Shown here: one piece after another, positions 28,472 through 39,130 of the stretch | Layout: every line of letters starts with the position of its first letter | How positions within the stretch are numbered: position 1 is the stretch's first letter | Source: Scheffersomyces stipitis CBS 6054 | Taxonomy: Eukaryota; Ascomycota; Pichiomycetes; Serinales; Debaryomycetaceae | Reading direction: 5' to 3' | Length of the DNA stretch: 64,000 bases | Assembly (NCBI RefSeq): GCF_000209165.1 | Contig: NC_009046.1 | Coordinates: forward strand, 1 to 64,000 | Position numbers and translations under genes: made by a program | Notes under the pieces: generated by a model | What the model saw: only the letters and a program-made list of their open reading frames with translations | Database searches by the model: none | What the model was told of the DNA's origin: nothing

Positions 28472-30943
28472 TTAGTTTAAAATTTTGAATTGCAAAACAC
28501 CACTGTTGCACTCAAAAATAAGATTTCCAATAGTGCCGCTTCCTGATGGTTTGGATTTACCCTTCACAACTTCCACACCAGCATTCTTGCCTAAGAAGCT
28601 TACAAAATAAGGTGTCTTGAAATCTCCACTTACCTTGATTGTTAACAAATTATCTCCTTTAGAAACATCAATAGTGGTATCAATCTTTCCAAGCTTCTTA
28701 CTATTTGGAATATTAGTTGAATTATTCCACGTTTTGTCAACATCAAATACGTTGAGCATAAATCTTTCATTCCAAGTGTACACAGGGTGTTCATTTTCAG
28801 CATCAGGACCAGACGTGACAATCACCGAGTTTGGACGAACTAAAATGGGCAAAGACGTATAACCATGAACTTCATTCATCCACTCGCCCACAGATGATCT
28901 AATTTTGCCATCCAAAAGACCATACCAAGAGCCCTTAGGTAAGTAGTAAGAAACCTCACCTTCATCTCCAGAAAATACAGGAGAAACCAACAAAGAATCT
29001 CCTAAAGTAAATTGAGAATCGACACTTACAGCAGTCTTGTCATCAGGGAATTCTAACATCATTGCTCTCATTACTGGAACTCCAGTCTCATGTGATTCAA
29101 TAGCATGTTTGTAGATGTAGGGCATCAATGAAATCTTCAATTTGGTGAATTTTGCCAAAACTTCCGATGCTTCATCATCAAAATTCCATGGAACTCTGTA
29201 AGAGTTACTTCCATGTAGACGAGAATGAGAACTAAGCAAGCCAAATGCACACCATCTCTTATAAACTTCAGGGCGTGGATCACCTTCAAAGCCACCTATG
29301 TCATGGCTCCAAAATCCAAAACCTGATAATGTAAGACTTAATCCACCTCTCAATGATTCAGCCATTGCTTCAAAGGTGGACTCACAGTCTCCACCCCAAT
29401 GAACTGGATATTGTTGACCACCAACTGTCGCACTACGAGCGAAGACGCAAGCATTATCTTTTCCTAGCTTCCTTTCCAAAAGTTCAAAAACAGTCTTGTT
29501 GTAAAGCAATGCATAATAATTGTGCATTGCCACAGAATCTTCACCACTGTGGTAGACGATATCCTTTACAGGAATTCTTTCACCAAAATCCGTCTTGAAT
29601 GAATCTACTCCTAGATCGATTAAATGTTCAAGTTTGGATTGGTACCATTTGACAGCATCAGGATTAGTAAAATCAACAATACCCATACCTGCTTGCCACA
29701 AATCTGTCTGATAAGAAGCTCCATTGTTCACATTTGAGTTATACCTAATAAGATACCTCTTTTCATCTGCCTCCCTAAACAACATTGACTCTTGTGCAAT
29801 GTATGGATTTATCCAAACACAAACCTTGACGTTGAATCTTGACTTGAGTTCCTTCAACATCAACTTGGCATCTGGAAAGTATTGAGGATCAAACTCAAAA
29901 TCACACCATTGGAAACCTTTCATCCAAAAGCAGTCAAAATGGAAGGTGGTCAAGGGAATATCTCTATCCTTCATTCCTTGAATAAATGAACTCACAGTGT
30001 TCAAGTCATATTCAGTTGTGAATGAAGTAGTTAACCAAAGACCAAAAGTCCAAGCTGGTGGTAAAGCTGGTCTGCCAGTAAGCTTCGTATATCTCTTCAA
30101 AATAGTTTTTGGATCAGGACCATGAATTACATAAAATCTAATGCCTTCTCCTGGCACAGTAATATTAACCCTGGTTGTTCTTTCAGATTGTAACTCGAAA
30201 ACAACGTTTGAGGAAGAATCAACAAAGATACCATACCCTCTGTCAGAAAGATAAAATGGAATATTCTTGTATGTCCATTCACTCAGAGTACCTCCGTCTT
30301 CATTCCAAATTTCAACTCTTTGACCGTTCTTAACAAAAGGACCAAACCTCTCTCCCAATCCAAATAATCTTTCACCAACAGAAAGATGTAATTGGGCAGT
30401 AGTATATGTAGTATAGCCTCTTGGAGTGGAGCTGTGAGGAACACGAGCGTCCTTAACCCATCCCAATGACTTGTACCCTAACTTTGTTAATAGTTTACCT
30501 TTTGTACCCAAAAACTCAAACGTCGCTGGCTTGTTAGAGACATTCACCGAAATATCACCCTCCGTTTCCAAACTCGAGAAGTCATCAGAAACTGAAGTTG
30601 TAACATCAGGACTATCTTTTTCGTTCAAACCAAACCGAGGTTCGCTGTGGTTGTTATACCCAGATAGGTGATGATAAGCTTCAAACTTCACAATACCTTC
30701 CGAAGGTGAAGATATAGTAGAAGTAATAGTTGGATTATTCAAAGTATCACCTCTTTGAGAAATTCTTTGAGTTGCAGATACAGTCTGAATGGAACTGGGA
30801 TCTTTAACTACAGTTTTGACATTTTCTAATGCCCAACGGAGATTAATACCATGTTTCAATTCCCACATCCCGCGGGTGAACCGTGTGTCTGAATCGATCA
30901 GACGATCCAACGAATAATATTCCATGTTTTGATGGTTGCTCAT
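28472..30943 (-). CDS. GH31 alpha-xylosidase (YicI type)
   Basis: 823 residues, glycoside hydrolase family 31. The nucleophile motif GVDSFKTDFGERIP (Asp452) and the acid/base region HWGGDCESTFEAMAES (Asp519), followed by LSGFGFWSHDIGG and SSHSRLHGSNSYRVPW, match bacterial YicI-type alpha-xylosidases rather than yeast GH31 alpha-glucosidases (WIDMNE-type). The order is an N-terminal beta-sandwich (about 80-290), the catalytic barrel (about 295-640) and C-terminal beta domains. No signal peptide, so probably intracellular, working on imported isoprimeverose-like or alpha-glucoside sugars. Start is the ATG at 30943; the frame is open two codons farther without an ATG, and a second Met at codon 7 is possible. 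It is divergent from permease 1 over 623 bp. The similarity to bacterial enzymes raises horizontal transfer, though filamentous fungi also have this type. Confidence 0.9.
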   Translation of the reverse strand: MSNHQNMEYYSLDRLIDSDTRFTRGMWELKHGINLRWALENVKTVVKDPSSIQTVSATQRISQRGDTLNNPTITSTISSPSEGIVKFEAYHHLSGYNNHSEPRFGLNEKDSPDVTTSVSDDFSSLETEGDISVNVSNKPATFEFLGTKGKLLTKLGYKSLGWVKDARVPHSSTPRGYTTYTTAQLHLSVGERLFGLGERFGPFVKNGQRVEIWNEDGGTLSEWTYKNIPFYLSDRGYGIFVDSSSNVVFELQSERTTRVNITVPGEGIRFYVIHGPDPKTILKRYTKLTGRPALPPAWTFGLWLTTSFTTEYDLNTVSSFIQGMKDRDIPLTTFHFDCFWMKGFQWCDFEFDPQYFPDAKLMLKELKSRFNVKVCVWINPYIAQESMLFREADEKRYLIRYNSNVNNGASYQTDLWQAGMGIVDFTNPDAVKWYQSKLEHLIDLGVDSFKTDFGERIPVKDIVYHSGEDSVAMHNYYALLYNKTVFELLERKLGKDNACVFARSATVGGQQYPVHWGGDCESTFEAMAESLRGGLSLTLSGFGFWSHDIGGFEGDPRPEVYKRWCAFGLLSSHSRLHGSNSYRVPWNFDDEASEVLAKFTKLKISLMPYIYKHAIESHETGVPVMRAMMLEFPDDKTAVSVDSQFTLGDSLLVSPVFSGDEGEVSYYLPKGSWYGLLDGKIRSSVGEWMNEVHGYTSLPILVRPNSVIVTSGPDAENEHPVYTWNERFMLNVFDVDKTWNNSTNIPNSKKLGKIDTTIDVSKGDNLLTIKVSGDFKTPYFVSFLGKNAGVEVVKGKSKPSGSGTIGNLIFECNSGVLQFKILN

Positions 30944-31566
30944 TTTCAAGTTGTCATTTTAAATTTCAGAAATGATACATCTTGGAATTATTATACAATA
31001 TATACTTCAAGCTACATCGTAATAACGCTACCTAAGTGACGATATTCTCACAATATAATTGGGGTCTTAGACTTTAGTTCCGCTTATTTGGCTCAATTTC
31101 GGAATAATCAGCAAGGAAATTATATAACAGAGAGTGGGGCACTACCCCCCTTCGAGGACGAACAATGGAAAAAAAGTGGGGCCGATAAATCTTACTTTTC
31201 AAAATATAGTGAAGAAAATATATTATTCCGAAGTTATTCCTTCTTTTGTGGAGATCTGAATGCGTAACTACAGCCAAGCCCGACTTCCATTGACAAGCCA
31301 CTTTCAATTAATGTGTGGTCATTCCTGTCCCGAATTTAATGCGAAGATTTTCCTCACTGAAAGAAATGTGTACCTTAATGCTGTTCTTGATAGTCCTGTA
31401 CCGAAGACAATCTGAAAAAAATACGTAATGATCTTGAATTCAACTGTGTGGGGTCAATATTGTGAGACAATTGCAAATATACACGTCCAAAAAGCGATAT
31501 ATAAACCAACTGGACTACGCTTCCAATAAATGTTAAATTGTCGATGTTAACAACAAAATAAGAACA
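30944..31566. promoter_or_regulatory. Divergent GH31/permease-1 promoter
   Basis: 623 bp. A perfect 11-bp inverted pair, TTCGGAATAAT (31098-31108) and ATTATTCCGAA (31222-31232), is present; the second is followed at one helical turn by another TTATTCC (31234-31240). AAAAGTGGGG at 31172-31181 fits the Mig1 consensus WWWWSYGGGG exactly. A TATA-like GATATATAAACC lies near 31494-31505, about 65 bp upstream of permease 1. Confidence 0.5.
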
Positions 31567-33234
31567 ATGGGAACTGACATAAAGTCCAAGACGCTAGTTG
31601 AACATGTTGAAGACATTTCTTCTACAGATTTGAAGATTGAAACTCATCAAAGCGAAGCAGATTTGAAAGACAGAGCCAGAATTGCTGCTGATGAGCAACA
31701 TGAAATGACACTTAGTGAAGCGTGGAAAGATCACAAACCGGCAATGCTTTGGTCCATCGTATTGGGTGCTACAATCATTATGGAAGGTTACGATTGTATT
31801 TTGACAAGCTCTTTTTATGCCTACCCTCAATTTAAGAAGGTTTTTGGAGATCAAATAGTCGCTAAAGATGGGTCAATTCTGTACGAATTAGCCACTAGAT
31901 GGCAAATTGGTCTTGGATGTGCTAGCACTGTTGGGACAATGATAGGTGTCTTCTTCAATGGTTATTTGGCAGAAAGATTTGGTCACAGAATGGTGATTCT
32001 TGTGAGTTTGACTTTTATGGCAGGATTTCTCTTCATTGTGTTCTTCGCAAAAACAATAGAAGTTCTTTTAGTTGGTCAAATCTTATGTGGTATTCCTTGG
32101 GGAATTTTTGCTACAATGGGTATATCTTATGCATCGGAAATACTTCCACTCCAATTAAGAGGTTATCTTACATCAATTATTAACCTATATTGGGCTACAG
32201 GTCAATTTGTTGCAGCTGGGGCTTTGCAAGCATTAGTGAACAATGATACCAAATGGTCTTACAAAATTCCATACGGTCTACAATGGATGTGGATTCCACC
32301 TTTATTTATTATGACTCTATTGGCTCCAGATTCTCCTTGGTATCTAATTAGAAAAGGAAAAATCGAACAAGCTGAAAAATCTATCAAACGTTTGGGTTCC
32401 AAAAGAATTGCAGATAAATCAAAAACAACTCTCGCATTGATGATTCATACTAACAAGCTTGAAAAGGAGCAACAGTTAGCAAATCTTGAATCAACTAGTG
32501 GCTGGAAAGGTTATATTCAATGCTTTCAAGGGGTTAACTTGCGTCGAACAGAAATAGTTTGTATTGCCTTTGCTGGTCAAGTTCTATCTGGTTCAACTTT
32601 TGCTTATTCTCCAAGCTATTTTTTTTCACAAGCTGGCTTGAATAGCAGCGAAACATACAAATTAAATTTAGGTACAACTGCAATCGCATTTAGTGGAACT
32701 GTATGCTCTTGGTTTCTCTTAGCAAGGTTTGGAAGAAGAACAATCTATGTCACAGGTTTTGCTTTTCTTGTCTTATTTTTGTTTTTAATTGGTGTTTTAG
32801 CAAAGCCAGCGGAATCAAATGGTACAGTGAAATGGGTTCAATGTGGTTTAACTATGCTTTGGGTTAGTACCTATGCTTTAACGATTGGTCCACTTGCTTT
32901 CACAATTTCTGCTGAGATGTCAGCAACGAGAATTAGATCGCAGTCTGTTTGTCTTGCAAGAAATTCCTACAATCTTGTCAATCTAATTTCGTACATTGTT
33001 GAACCCTACCTTATTAACCCAGGATCAGCAAACTTGAGGGGGAAGACTGCTTTTGTTTGGTTTGCTACAGCACTTCCAACTTTTATTTGGAGTTATTACA
33101 GGTTGCCTGAAACAAGAAATAGAACTTACGAAGAACTTGACTTGTTGTTCGAGAAAAGAGTTCCCGCTAGACAATTTGCAAGTTATGATCTTTATTCAGG
33201 AGATACTTCTGAAATCGAAAAGTTTGAAGAATAA
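31567..33234 (+). CDS. MFS sugar porter, maltose/alpha-glucoside permease type (1)
   Basis: 555 residues, 12-helix sugar porter family, alpha-glucoside:H+ symporter branch (S. cerevisiae MAL31/AGT1). Features: cytosolic N-terminus (1-55), first helix with MEGYDCILTSSFYAYPQF near 72-89, LAERFGHRMVILV loop 2-3 motif near 138-150, LPLQLRGYLTSIINLYWATGQ near 194-214, ARFGRRTIYVTG in the second half, and the tail PETRNRTYEELDLLFEKRVP near 516-535. The family imports maltose, maltotriose and related disaccharides; the GH31 partner raises alpha-xylosides as an alternative cargo. Start is the ATG at 31567. A second permease faces it at 34361-36106. Confidence 0.92.
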   Translation: MGTDIKSKTLVEHVEDISSTDLKIETHQSEADLKDRARIAADEQHEMTLSEAWKDHKPAMLWSIVLGATIIMEGYDCILTSSFYAYPQFKKVFGDQIVAKDGSILYELATRWQIGLGCASTVGTMIGVFFNGYLAERFGHRMVILVSLTFMAGFLFIVFFAKTIEVLLVGQILCGIPWGIFATMGISYASEILPLQLRGYLTSIINLYWATGQFVAAGALQALVNNDTKWSYKIPYGLQWMWIPPLFIMTLLAPDSPWYLIRKGKIEQAEKSIKRLGSKRIADKSKTTLALMIHTNKLEKEQQLANLESTSGWKGYIQCFQGVNLRRTEIVCIAFAGQVLSGSTFAYSPSYFFSQAGLNSSETYKLNLGTTAIAFSGTVCSWFLLARFGRRTIYVTGFAFLVLFLFLIGVLAKPAESNGTVKWVQCGLTMLWVSTYALTIGPLAFTISAEMSATRIRSQSVCLARNSYNLVNLISYIVEPYLINPGSANLRGKTAFVWFATALPTFIWSYYRLPETRNRTYEELDLLFEKRVPARQFASYDLYSGDTSEIEKFEE

Positions 33235-34360
33235 TACTTCAAACTTTTCTTTTTAGTTTTTGAAAATAATGATCAATTTTATTTTTATGATTCACTACTC
33301 TATTAATATGAGGCAAACACACGATGTTACGAAAACCTTCAGTTTATGTACGTTCATGTAAACTACTCAACCAATATCTTACTCGCAAGAAGATGCAGTT
33401 CTTCCAATTCAGGAAATCAATTCTCGAAAATCTATCATGCCAAAGATCAAACTAGATAGGCATTTGAAATAATGAGAATTTATCAACCAGCTTATTTTCA
33501 AAAAGATTAGATTTGCAAAAGAAATGTCACCTTAAGATTATAATAACTCCCTGTTGATAAAGTTTTTTAAAAAAAATGCAATGGGAAACCATTAGCAGTT
33601 GAAATATTATATTCAGGTAGCTGCAACTTTCAGAAATGAATATTTTTGCATTGTATATATTAAAGGTTTCAAATCAACCGACATAGCTTAAGCTATCCTT
33701 AAATGCTTTTGGTTAACTTAGCACTAGTTTACAGAAAGTTTCACACCATTTAAGTTTTAGAATTGTTATCTTCAATTATTTTCTTTTGACCAGAATACTT
33801 GGGAGGGTCTTGAAATTCACTAAAATATTATGAGCAGCAACAGCCTTTCAAATTGGAATATAGGAGTGTCACCTATTTCTACGTAGTCGAATTCTTGGTC
33901 ACGCTGGACTATATTATTGAAGAAATAAGGAACCAGAACTACCTGAAATGATATAGGATACTGTTGAAGCTCAGAAATATTCATAGTGTCTTACGTGTAA
34001 TAACTGTTAACAGTAAAGGTAGAACTTGTAAGTTGTTCTAGTTATCGTGACAACATTTTGATGAATTGGTATATATTGACTATCTCAGTTTCTAGAATAA
34101 TTCTTCTTGGTAGAGGAATGGATAGTAAAAAGTGAACTAAAGACCCAAATTTGCTAATTAGACATTCTATATTGTATGACAATGTCAAATAAAGAAGAAT
34201 GCTGGCAATGCTTATATGTTATTGGTTATTAGTCCAATGTTCTACAAAAGGCACAATTTCGTGGAGAAATATATCTCTTCATAAAACATTGGTTTAATTA
34301 AAGCGTCATTGGTTATATAAATAACATTCCATATAAAAAAATTCATATACAAAAGTAATA
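33235..34360. other. Convergent intergenic region between the two permeases
   Basis: 1.13 kb, AT-rich, with no ORF of substance on either strand and no recognisable RNA. It is unusually long for a convergent gap in this genome, so it may hold eroded sequence at the axis of the mirror-like cluster. Confidence 0.4.
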
Positions 34361-36106
34361 TCAACGGTTTTGTTCAAGAATATCATAATTGGTTTTGTCG
34401 ACATGCTCAATAATCTGTTTAATACCAGTTGCACCATATTTTTCCATCAACTTTCCAGCATCAAATACCTCAACGTCGGTGCTATTAAATTTGCGAGAAG
34501 AAACTCCATCTTGGAATAAAATATCCAATTCAGCATAAGTCCTGTTTTTAGTTTCAGGCAATTCAAAAAAGACCCAAACAGAACCAACGAAAGCAGTTCC
34601 AGCCCAGAAAAACCCAGTTTTGGCTTTCCAATTCCAAGCAGTTGGGCTCAACATGTAAGGAGTGACCACACCAGCAACAATGTGAGCAACGTTGTAAGTA
34701 TTTCTGGCAAGCATAACAGTCTTGGTACGCAACTTGGAAGATGGCATTTCAGCAACAATACAGTAGCACATTGGACCCACTGATAAATCATAAACAAATG
34801 TAAAAAGTAATAGGAGAGTACCGACACCCCACTTTGCACTTTTAGAGCTGGAGGTTCCCAATCCTCCTACTAGCAACATCAAAAGGCTCATTGTACTTAA
34901 CCCGGTTAAATAAATTTTTCTTCTTCCTACCTTTTGGGAAAGAAACCAAGAACTAACAGTACCAACAATACCTAAACAGTATTGTATGATAGAAAAAGTA
35001 AATGACATACTAACAGGTAATCCCGCTTGTTGGTAAAATACAGTTGAATAGCCCATCAAAGAAGATCCACAGAAACATTGAAAAAACCAAGTCAAACCAG
35101 CAATTCTAGTTCGTCTCCAGTTTGTTCCCTTGAAACAATCGCTAAAATTTCCAACATCTTTTGCATCTTCTTCTCTGACAGTCATCTGGATTTTTGTCAA
35201 CATTGCTTGGGATAATACATCTTTGTCTGGCATGAGTGGATTCTCAGACAAAAGACGCTTCAAGGAATTCTTAGCATCCTGATCTCTTCCTCTTTTGACT
35301 AAGAACCATGGTGACTCAGGAGCAAGGTATACACCGATGATTAACGGAATTGGCCATACCCATTGAACAGCAAAAGGAATTCTGTATGAATTCGGCGTTT
35401 CTGACATACTAGAAACAGCCTTAAGCACACCAGAACCAAGCAACTGGCCAAATACCCAACACATATTGACATACGTAGTGAGATATACACGCAAAGTTGT
35501 TGGAGCAACTTCACTGGCGTATGTAACAGTTAATGTTTGATAAGAGCCCCAGTTGATCCCCAAAAGAACGTATGCAAGCAACAAAACTTCCTTGTTAGGA
35601 GAGAAAAACTGAAGAAAAATCAAAGCTATGGAAGAAGCCAAAGCTGTCATTAAAGTTTTTCTGTAACCATAAATATCAGCTACAAAACCAGAAATTGCAA
35701 GTCCAATAACACAACCACTATTATAGCCCATATTCAAACCAGTTTGCCATTTAGCTTCGATAATATATTTGTTGAGTCTTTTATCGAAGTGACCAAACTT
35801 TTTGTTGAACGCCTGAAAACCAAACAAAGAATTCAAAAGGTAAGTATCATATCCCTCCATTACCAAAGCAGTAGAGAGAATGATGGACCACATTACTGCC
35901 TTTGGAAATGTTTTTAAACCTTCTCTAAGTGGCATTCTTTTTTCATTGTGATCGTTATCTCTAGCCTCATTGGACATATCTAAGAACCTAGACACATAGT
36001 CGTCTACTGAATTCAAGGACGAGTCATCAGAGGCCTTTTTAGCAACTGAGTTCACTATGACGACCTTTTCTGGATTTTTTATATCTTCAACAAACACCGA
36101 GCTCAT
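34361..36106 (-). CDS. MFS sugar porter, maltose/alpha-glucoside permease type (2)
   Basis: 581 residues, same family and topology as permease 1 but clearly diverged. First helix with MEGYDTYLLNSLFGFQAF near 85-102, ADIYGYRKTLMTA, APTTLRVYLTTYVNMCWVFGQ, QKVGRRKIYLTGL, and the tail PETKNRTYAELDILFQDGVS. The cytosolic N-terminus is about 70 residues. Start is the ATG at 36106. It is divergent from the GH13 maltase gene over 1.3 kb, the usual MAL arrangement of permease and maltase. It probably supplies maltose to the maltase. Two different permeases imply two substrates or two affinities. Confidence 0.92.
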   Translation of the reverse strand: MSSVFVEDIKNPEKVVIVNSVAKKASDDSSLNSVDDYVSRFLDMSNEARDNDHNEKRMPLREGLKTFPKAVMWSIILSTALVMEGYDTYLLNSLFGFQAFNKKFGHFDKRLNKYIIEAKWQTGLNMGYNSGCVIGLAISGFVADIYGYRKTLMTALASSIALIFLQFFSPNKEVLLLAYVLLGINWGSYQTLTVTYASEVAPTTLRVYLTTYVNMCWVFGQLLGSGVLKAVSSMSETPNSYRIPFAVQWVWPIPLIIGVYLAPESPWFLVKRGRDQDAKNSLKRLLSENPLMPDKDVLSQAMLTKIQMTVREEDAKDVGNFSDCFKGTNWRRTRIAGLTWFFQCFCGSSLMGYSTVFYQQAGLPVSMSFTFSIIQYCLGIVGTVSSWFLSQKVGRRKIYLTGLSTMSLLMLLVGGLGTSSSKSAKWGVGTLLLLFTFVYDLSVGPMCYCIVAEMPSSKLRTKTVMLARNTYNVAHIVAGVVTPYMLSPTAWNWKAKTGFFWAGTAFVGSVWVFFELPETKNRTYAELDILFQDGVSSRKFNSTDVEVFDAGKLMEKYGATGIKQIIEHVDKTNYDILEQNR

Positions 36107-37411
36107 TTCGTTTGTCTAAATGTTACTGAGCAATAATTAATATAGCTGAAGAGAAACTGAACCAGGAAGTGGTCCTTTTATATTTTGACCAGCCTGACTT
36201 CCAGTGTCACTTATATGCAGATTTGGTACCAATAACTTCACCATCTCAAAAGGGGAGAATACAGGCAGAGGTGTCATATAGTTAGATAGCACACAAATTT
36301 ACATAATTGTAGATTTAACAACATATACGAACTTGAACGACTGTTTTAACAATAGAAAAATGCATCTTTCGATCATGCCCGCACGAATTGACAAATTCTT
36401 CGCGCGCTCTGTACACCATACCCCACAGGAAAAAGATTTTTGAATTCAATTCTTGGCAATTCAGTTTGGACAGCCTCAAAAGTTTATGGTACGAACTTTG
36501 ACTATGTTTCTCTATCATTTCATTGCAAAACGCTTCTTGATGAACTTTACCGTTAGCATAGAATGAAGCAGATTTTGAATCAGATTCTTGTCGTTTTCTA
36601 TCTTTTGCTGATTTATCTTAGGTCTTGAATCGATCAAACAGTTCGCTTAGCCAACTTTATCCAAAGGGGCGGAGAGTACTGTCACATCGGAGATTCGATC
36701 TCGAACGTTATATTCTCACCACCCCACCTTTTTGAAAAAATCTTCTCCATTTTTCGCACCAACTGCACTTTTATGGCAAAACCTTCCGTCATAAATGCCT
36801 TTGGAAATATAAGAGCTCTGTGTAAATGTAGAAAAATGAACAAATCCAACTCACAGTCTGTGGTGTGGGTCTTGGCCGTGGAAGTACATGCAATCTTGAA
36901 GCTAAACTTTGCTTCAGAGGATTTTGTCGCCCTGGTCCGATCCAACGATAAGCCTTCTTTTGCAAGCACTCAGTATAAATGTTCAGCATGGAGGATTATC
37001 TCGTTGAGGGTTCATTCCCCACCCCCTCACACCTGAAAATAATTCATTTGCATTACTTTATCGATTCTGGAAAATTGTTGCGCCCTTTCACAAATTATAG
37101 ATAGTTTGTGGAGATGCAGAAAAAATAATTACGAAAAACGCGGATAGATTTGAAGTTTTCTCCCGAATCTTCGTTTGACATACATCGATATATCTAGTAT
37201 TCTTACTCGTCTCTGTTTGATTCTTACTTGAAATTAAAGTGGTCTAAATGTGGGGGTGGCATTACGAGACTAAGAGTTTTGATCCGATATTTTTTCCATA
37301 TTTGATTACTTCAAAGCTGGTACAGTATAAAAGCTAACTAAGCCCTCGAAGAAATAATGATCCATTTGCAACTATCAATCAGTAAAGAAATATAAAAAGT
37401 TCAACTACAAC
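36107..37411. promoter_or_regulatory. Divergent permease-2/maltase promoter
   Basis: 1.3 kb. AAATGTGGGG at 37246-37255, 157 bp upstream of the maltase ATG, fits the Mig1 consensus exactly. C-rich CCACCCCACC (about 36718-36727) and CCCCACCCCC (about 37018-37027) may also bind C2H2 repressors. A TATA-like AGTATAAAAG lies near 37324-37333. Overlapping ORFs of 87 and 95 codons on opposite strands near 36.7-37.0 kb are unlikely to be genes. Confidence 0.5.
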
Positions 37412-39130
37412 ATGACAATTACTCGCAACTGGTGGAAAACCTCCACCGTTTATCAGATTTGGCCAGCTTCTTATAAGGACTCTAATGGTGATGGAATTGG
37501 TGATATTAAAGGTATTATCTCAACTTTGGACTATCTCAGAGACTTGGGGGTTGATGTTATTTGGTGTAGTCCGATGTACGACTCACCACAGGATGACATG
37601 GGTTACGACGTTAGAGACTATGAAAAGGTATATCCAAAATATGGTACAAACGACGATATGCAGTTACTTATTGACGAGTGTCACAGTCGTGGTATGAAAT
37701 TGATTTTGGACTTGGTTATTAACCACACTTCAAGTGAGCACGTATGGTTCAAGGAATCGAGATCCTCCAAGACAAATCCAAAAAGAGATTGGTATATTTG
37801 GAAACCACCCAAATACGATGAAGAAGGCAACAGACGCCCACCCAACAATTGGGCATCTTACTTCTCTGGTTCTGCTTGGGAGTACGATGAGCGCACAGAT
37901 GAGTACTACTTGAGACTTTTTGCCAGTTCCCAGCCAGACCTAAATTGGGAAAATGAAGAGACCAGAAATGCCATCTACGAATCTGCAGTGAAGTTTTGGT
38001 TGGACAAAGGCGTAGATGGGTTCAGAATCGACACTGCTGGTTTATACTCTAAGGTTCAAACTTTTCCAGATACTCCGATCATCTTTCCAGAGGAAGAATT
38101 TCAATCGAGTAAGTTGTACAGTCAGAATGGTCCCCGTATTCATGAGTTTCACAAGGAAATGTACTCAAAGGTCACAAGTAAATATGATGCAATGACAGTT
38201 GGCGAAGTTGGTCATTGTTCTCGCGAAGACGCCTTGAAGTACGTAAGTGCTAAAGAGCATGAAATGAACATGATGTTTCTTTTCAATAAAGTGTGGGTCG
38301 GATGTGACAGAAACGATCGTTGGAAATTTGATGGTTGGAAATTGACCGATTTTAAGAAGGCCGTTGAAATAGATTGTGATTTCATTGCTGGGACAGATGC
38401 TTGGTCAACCGTTTTCATTGAAAATCATGACCTTCCCAGATGTGTTACTAGATTTGGAGACAAAAAACATCGTTCCCAAGCTGCTAAGTTACTCTCAATT
38501 TTAGGTACTACATTGACTGGTACACTCTTTATCTATCAGGGCCAAGAAATTGCCATGGAAAACTTGCCAAGAGATTGGTCAATTGATGAATATAAAGACA
38601 TCAATACAATCAACAGATACAAGGAGTTCAAGGATAAATATGGAAATGATCCTGATTTCAAGGAAAAAGAGGAAAAGTTGATGGATATAATTAATCTATT
38701 GGCTAGAGATAATAGCAGATCCCCAGTTCAATGGGATGCATCTCCAAACGCTGGATTTACCACAGGAATTCCATGGACAAGAGTCAATGAGAACTATACC
38801 ACAATCAACGTTGAAAGTCAAATTAGAGATCCAAATTCTGTTTTAAACTTCTACAAGAAGTCTATTCAAATTAGAAAAAGTTATCAAGACTTGCTCATTT
38901 TTGGAGATATGAAGATCTTAGATTATGAAAATCAAAAGACCTTTACCTACCTAAAGTTGAACGAGAATGCTTTATCGCCAAAAGCTTATATTGTCTTGAA
39001 TTTCTCCAATGAAGAAGTCAACTTTGAAAAGTTGATTAATGGTGATTTTGAACTAGTTCTCAGTAATGTAGATGTTATCAATGAACAGAAATTGTCTCCA
39101 TTTGAAGCACGTCTTTACATTGTTGATTAA
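37412..39130 (+). CDS. GH13 alpha-glucosidase (maltase)
   Basis: 572 residues, GH13 subfamily of yeast maltases and isomaltases (oligo-1,6-glucosidase-like), intracellular. Catalytic residues: nucleophile Asp207 in GFRIDTAGLYSK, acid/base Glu265 in TVGEVGH and Asp340 in FIENHDLPR. Conserved DLVINHTS is at 100-107. Residue 208 is Thr: Saccharomyces maltases have DTAG here and isomaltases DVGS, so maltose-type specificity is expected. Length is normal (about 570-590). Start is the ATG at 37412. With permease 2 it forms a MAL-like divergent pair. Confidence 0.95.
   Translation: MTITRNWWKTSTVYQIWPASYKDSNGDGIGDIKGIISTLDYLRDLGVDVIWCSPMYDSPQDDMGYDVRDYEKVYPKYGTNDDMQLLIDECHSRGMKLILDLVINHTSSEHVWFKESRSSKTNPKRDWYIWKPPKYDEEGNRRPPNNWASYFSGSAWEYDERTDEYYLRLFASSQPDLNWENEETRNAIYESAVKFWLDKGVDGFRIDTAGLYSKVQTFPDTPIIFPEEEFQSSKLYSQNGPRIHEFHKEMYSKVTSKYDAMTVGEVGHCSREDALKYVSAKEHEMNMMFLFNKVWVGCDRNDRWKFDGWKLTDFKKAVEIDCDFIAGTDAWSTVFIENHDLPRCVTRFGDKKHRSQAAKLLSILGTTLTGTLFIYQGQEIAMENLPRDWSIDEYKDINTINRYKEFKDKYGNDPDFKEKEEKLMDIINLLARDNSRSPVQWDASPNAGFTTGIPWTRVNENYTTINVESQIRDPNSVLNFYKKSIQIRKSYQDLLIFGDMKILDYENQKTFTYLKLNENALSPKAYIVLNFSNEEVNFEKLINGDFELVLSNVDVINEQKLSPFEARLYIVD

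Noticed and set aside
36682..37036. Overlapping 87- and 95-codon ORFs on opposite strands as genes
   Set aside because: Both lie inside a divergent promoter, overlap each other and show no motif.
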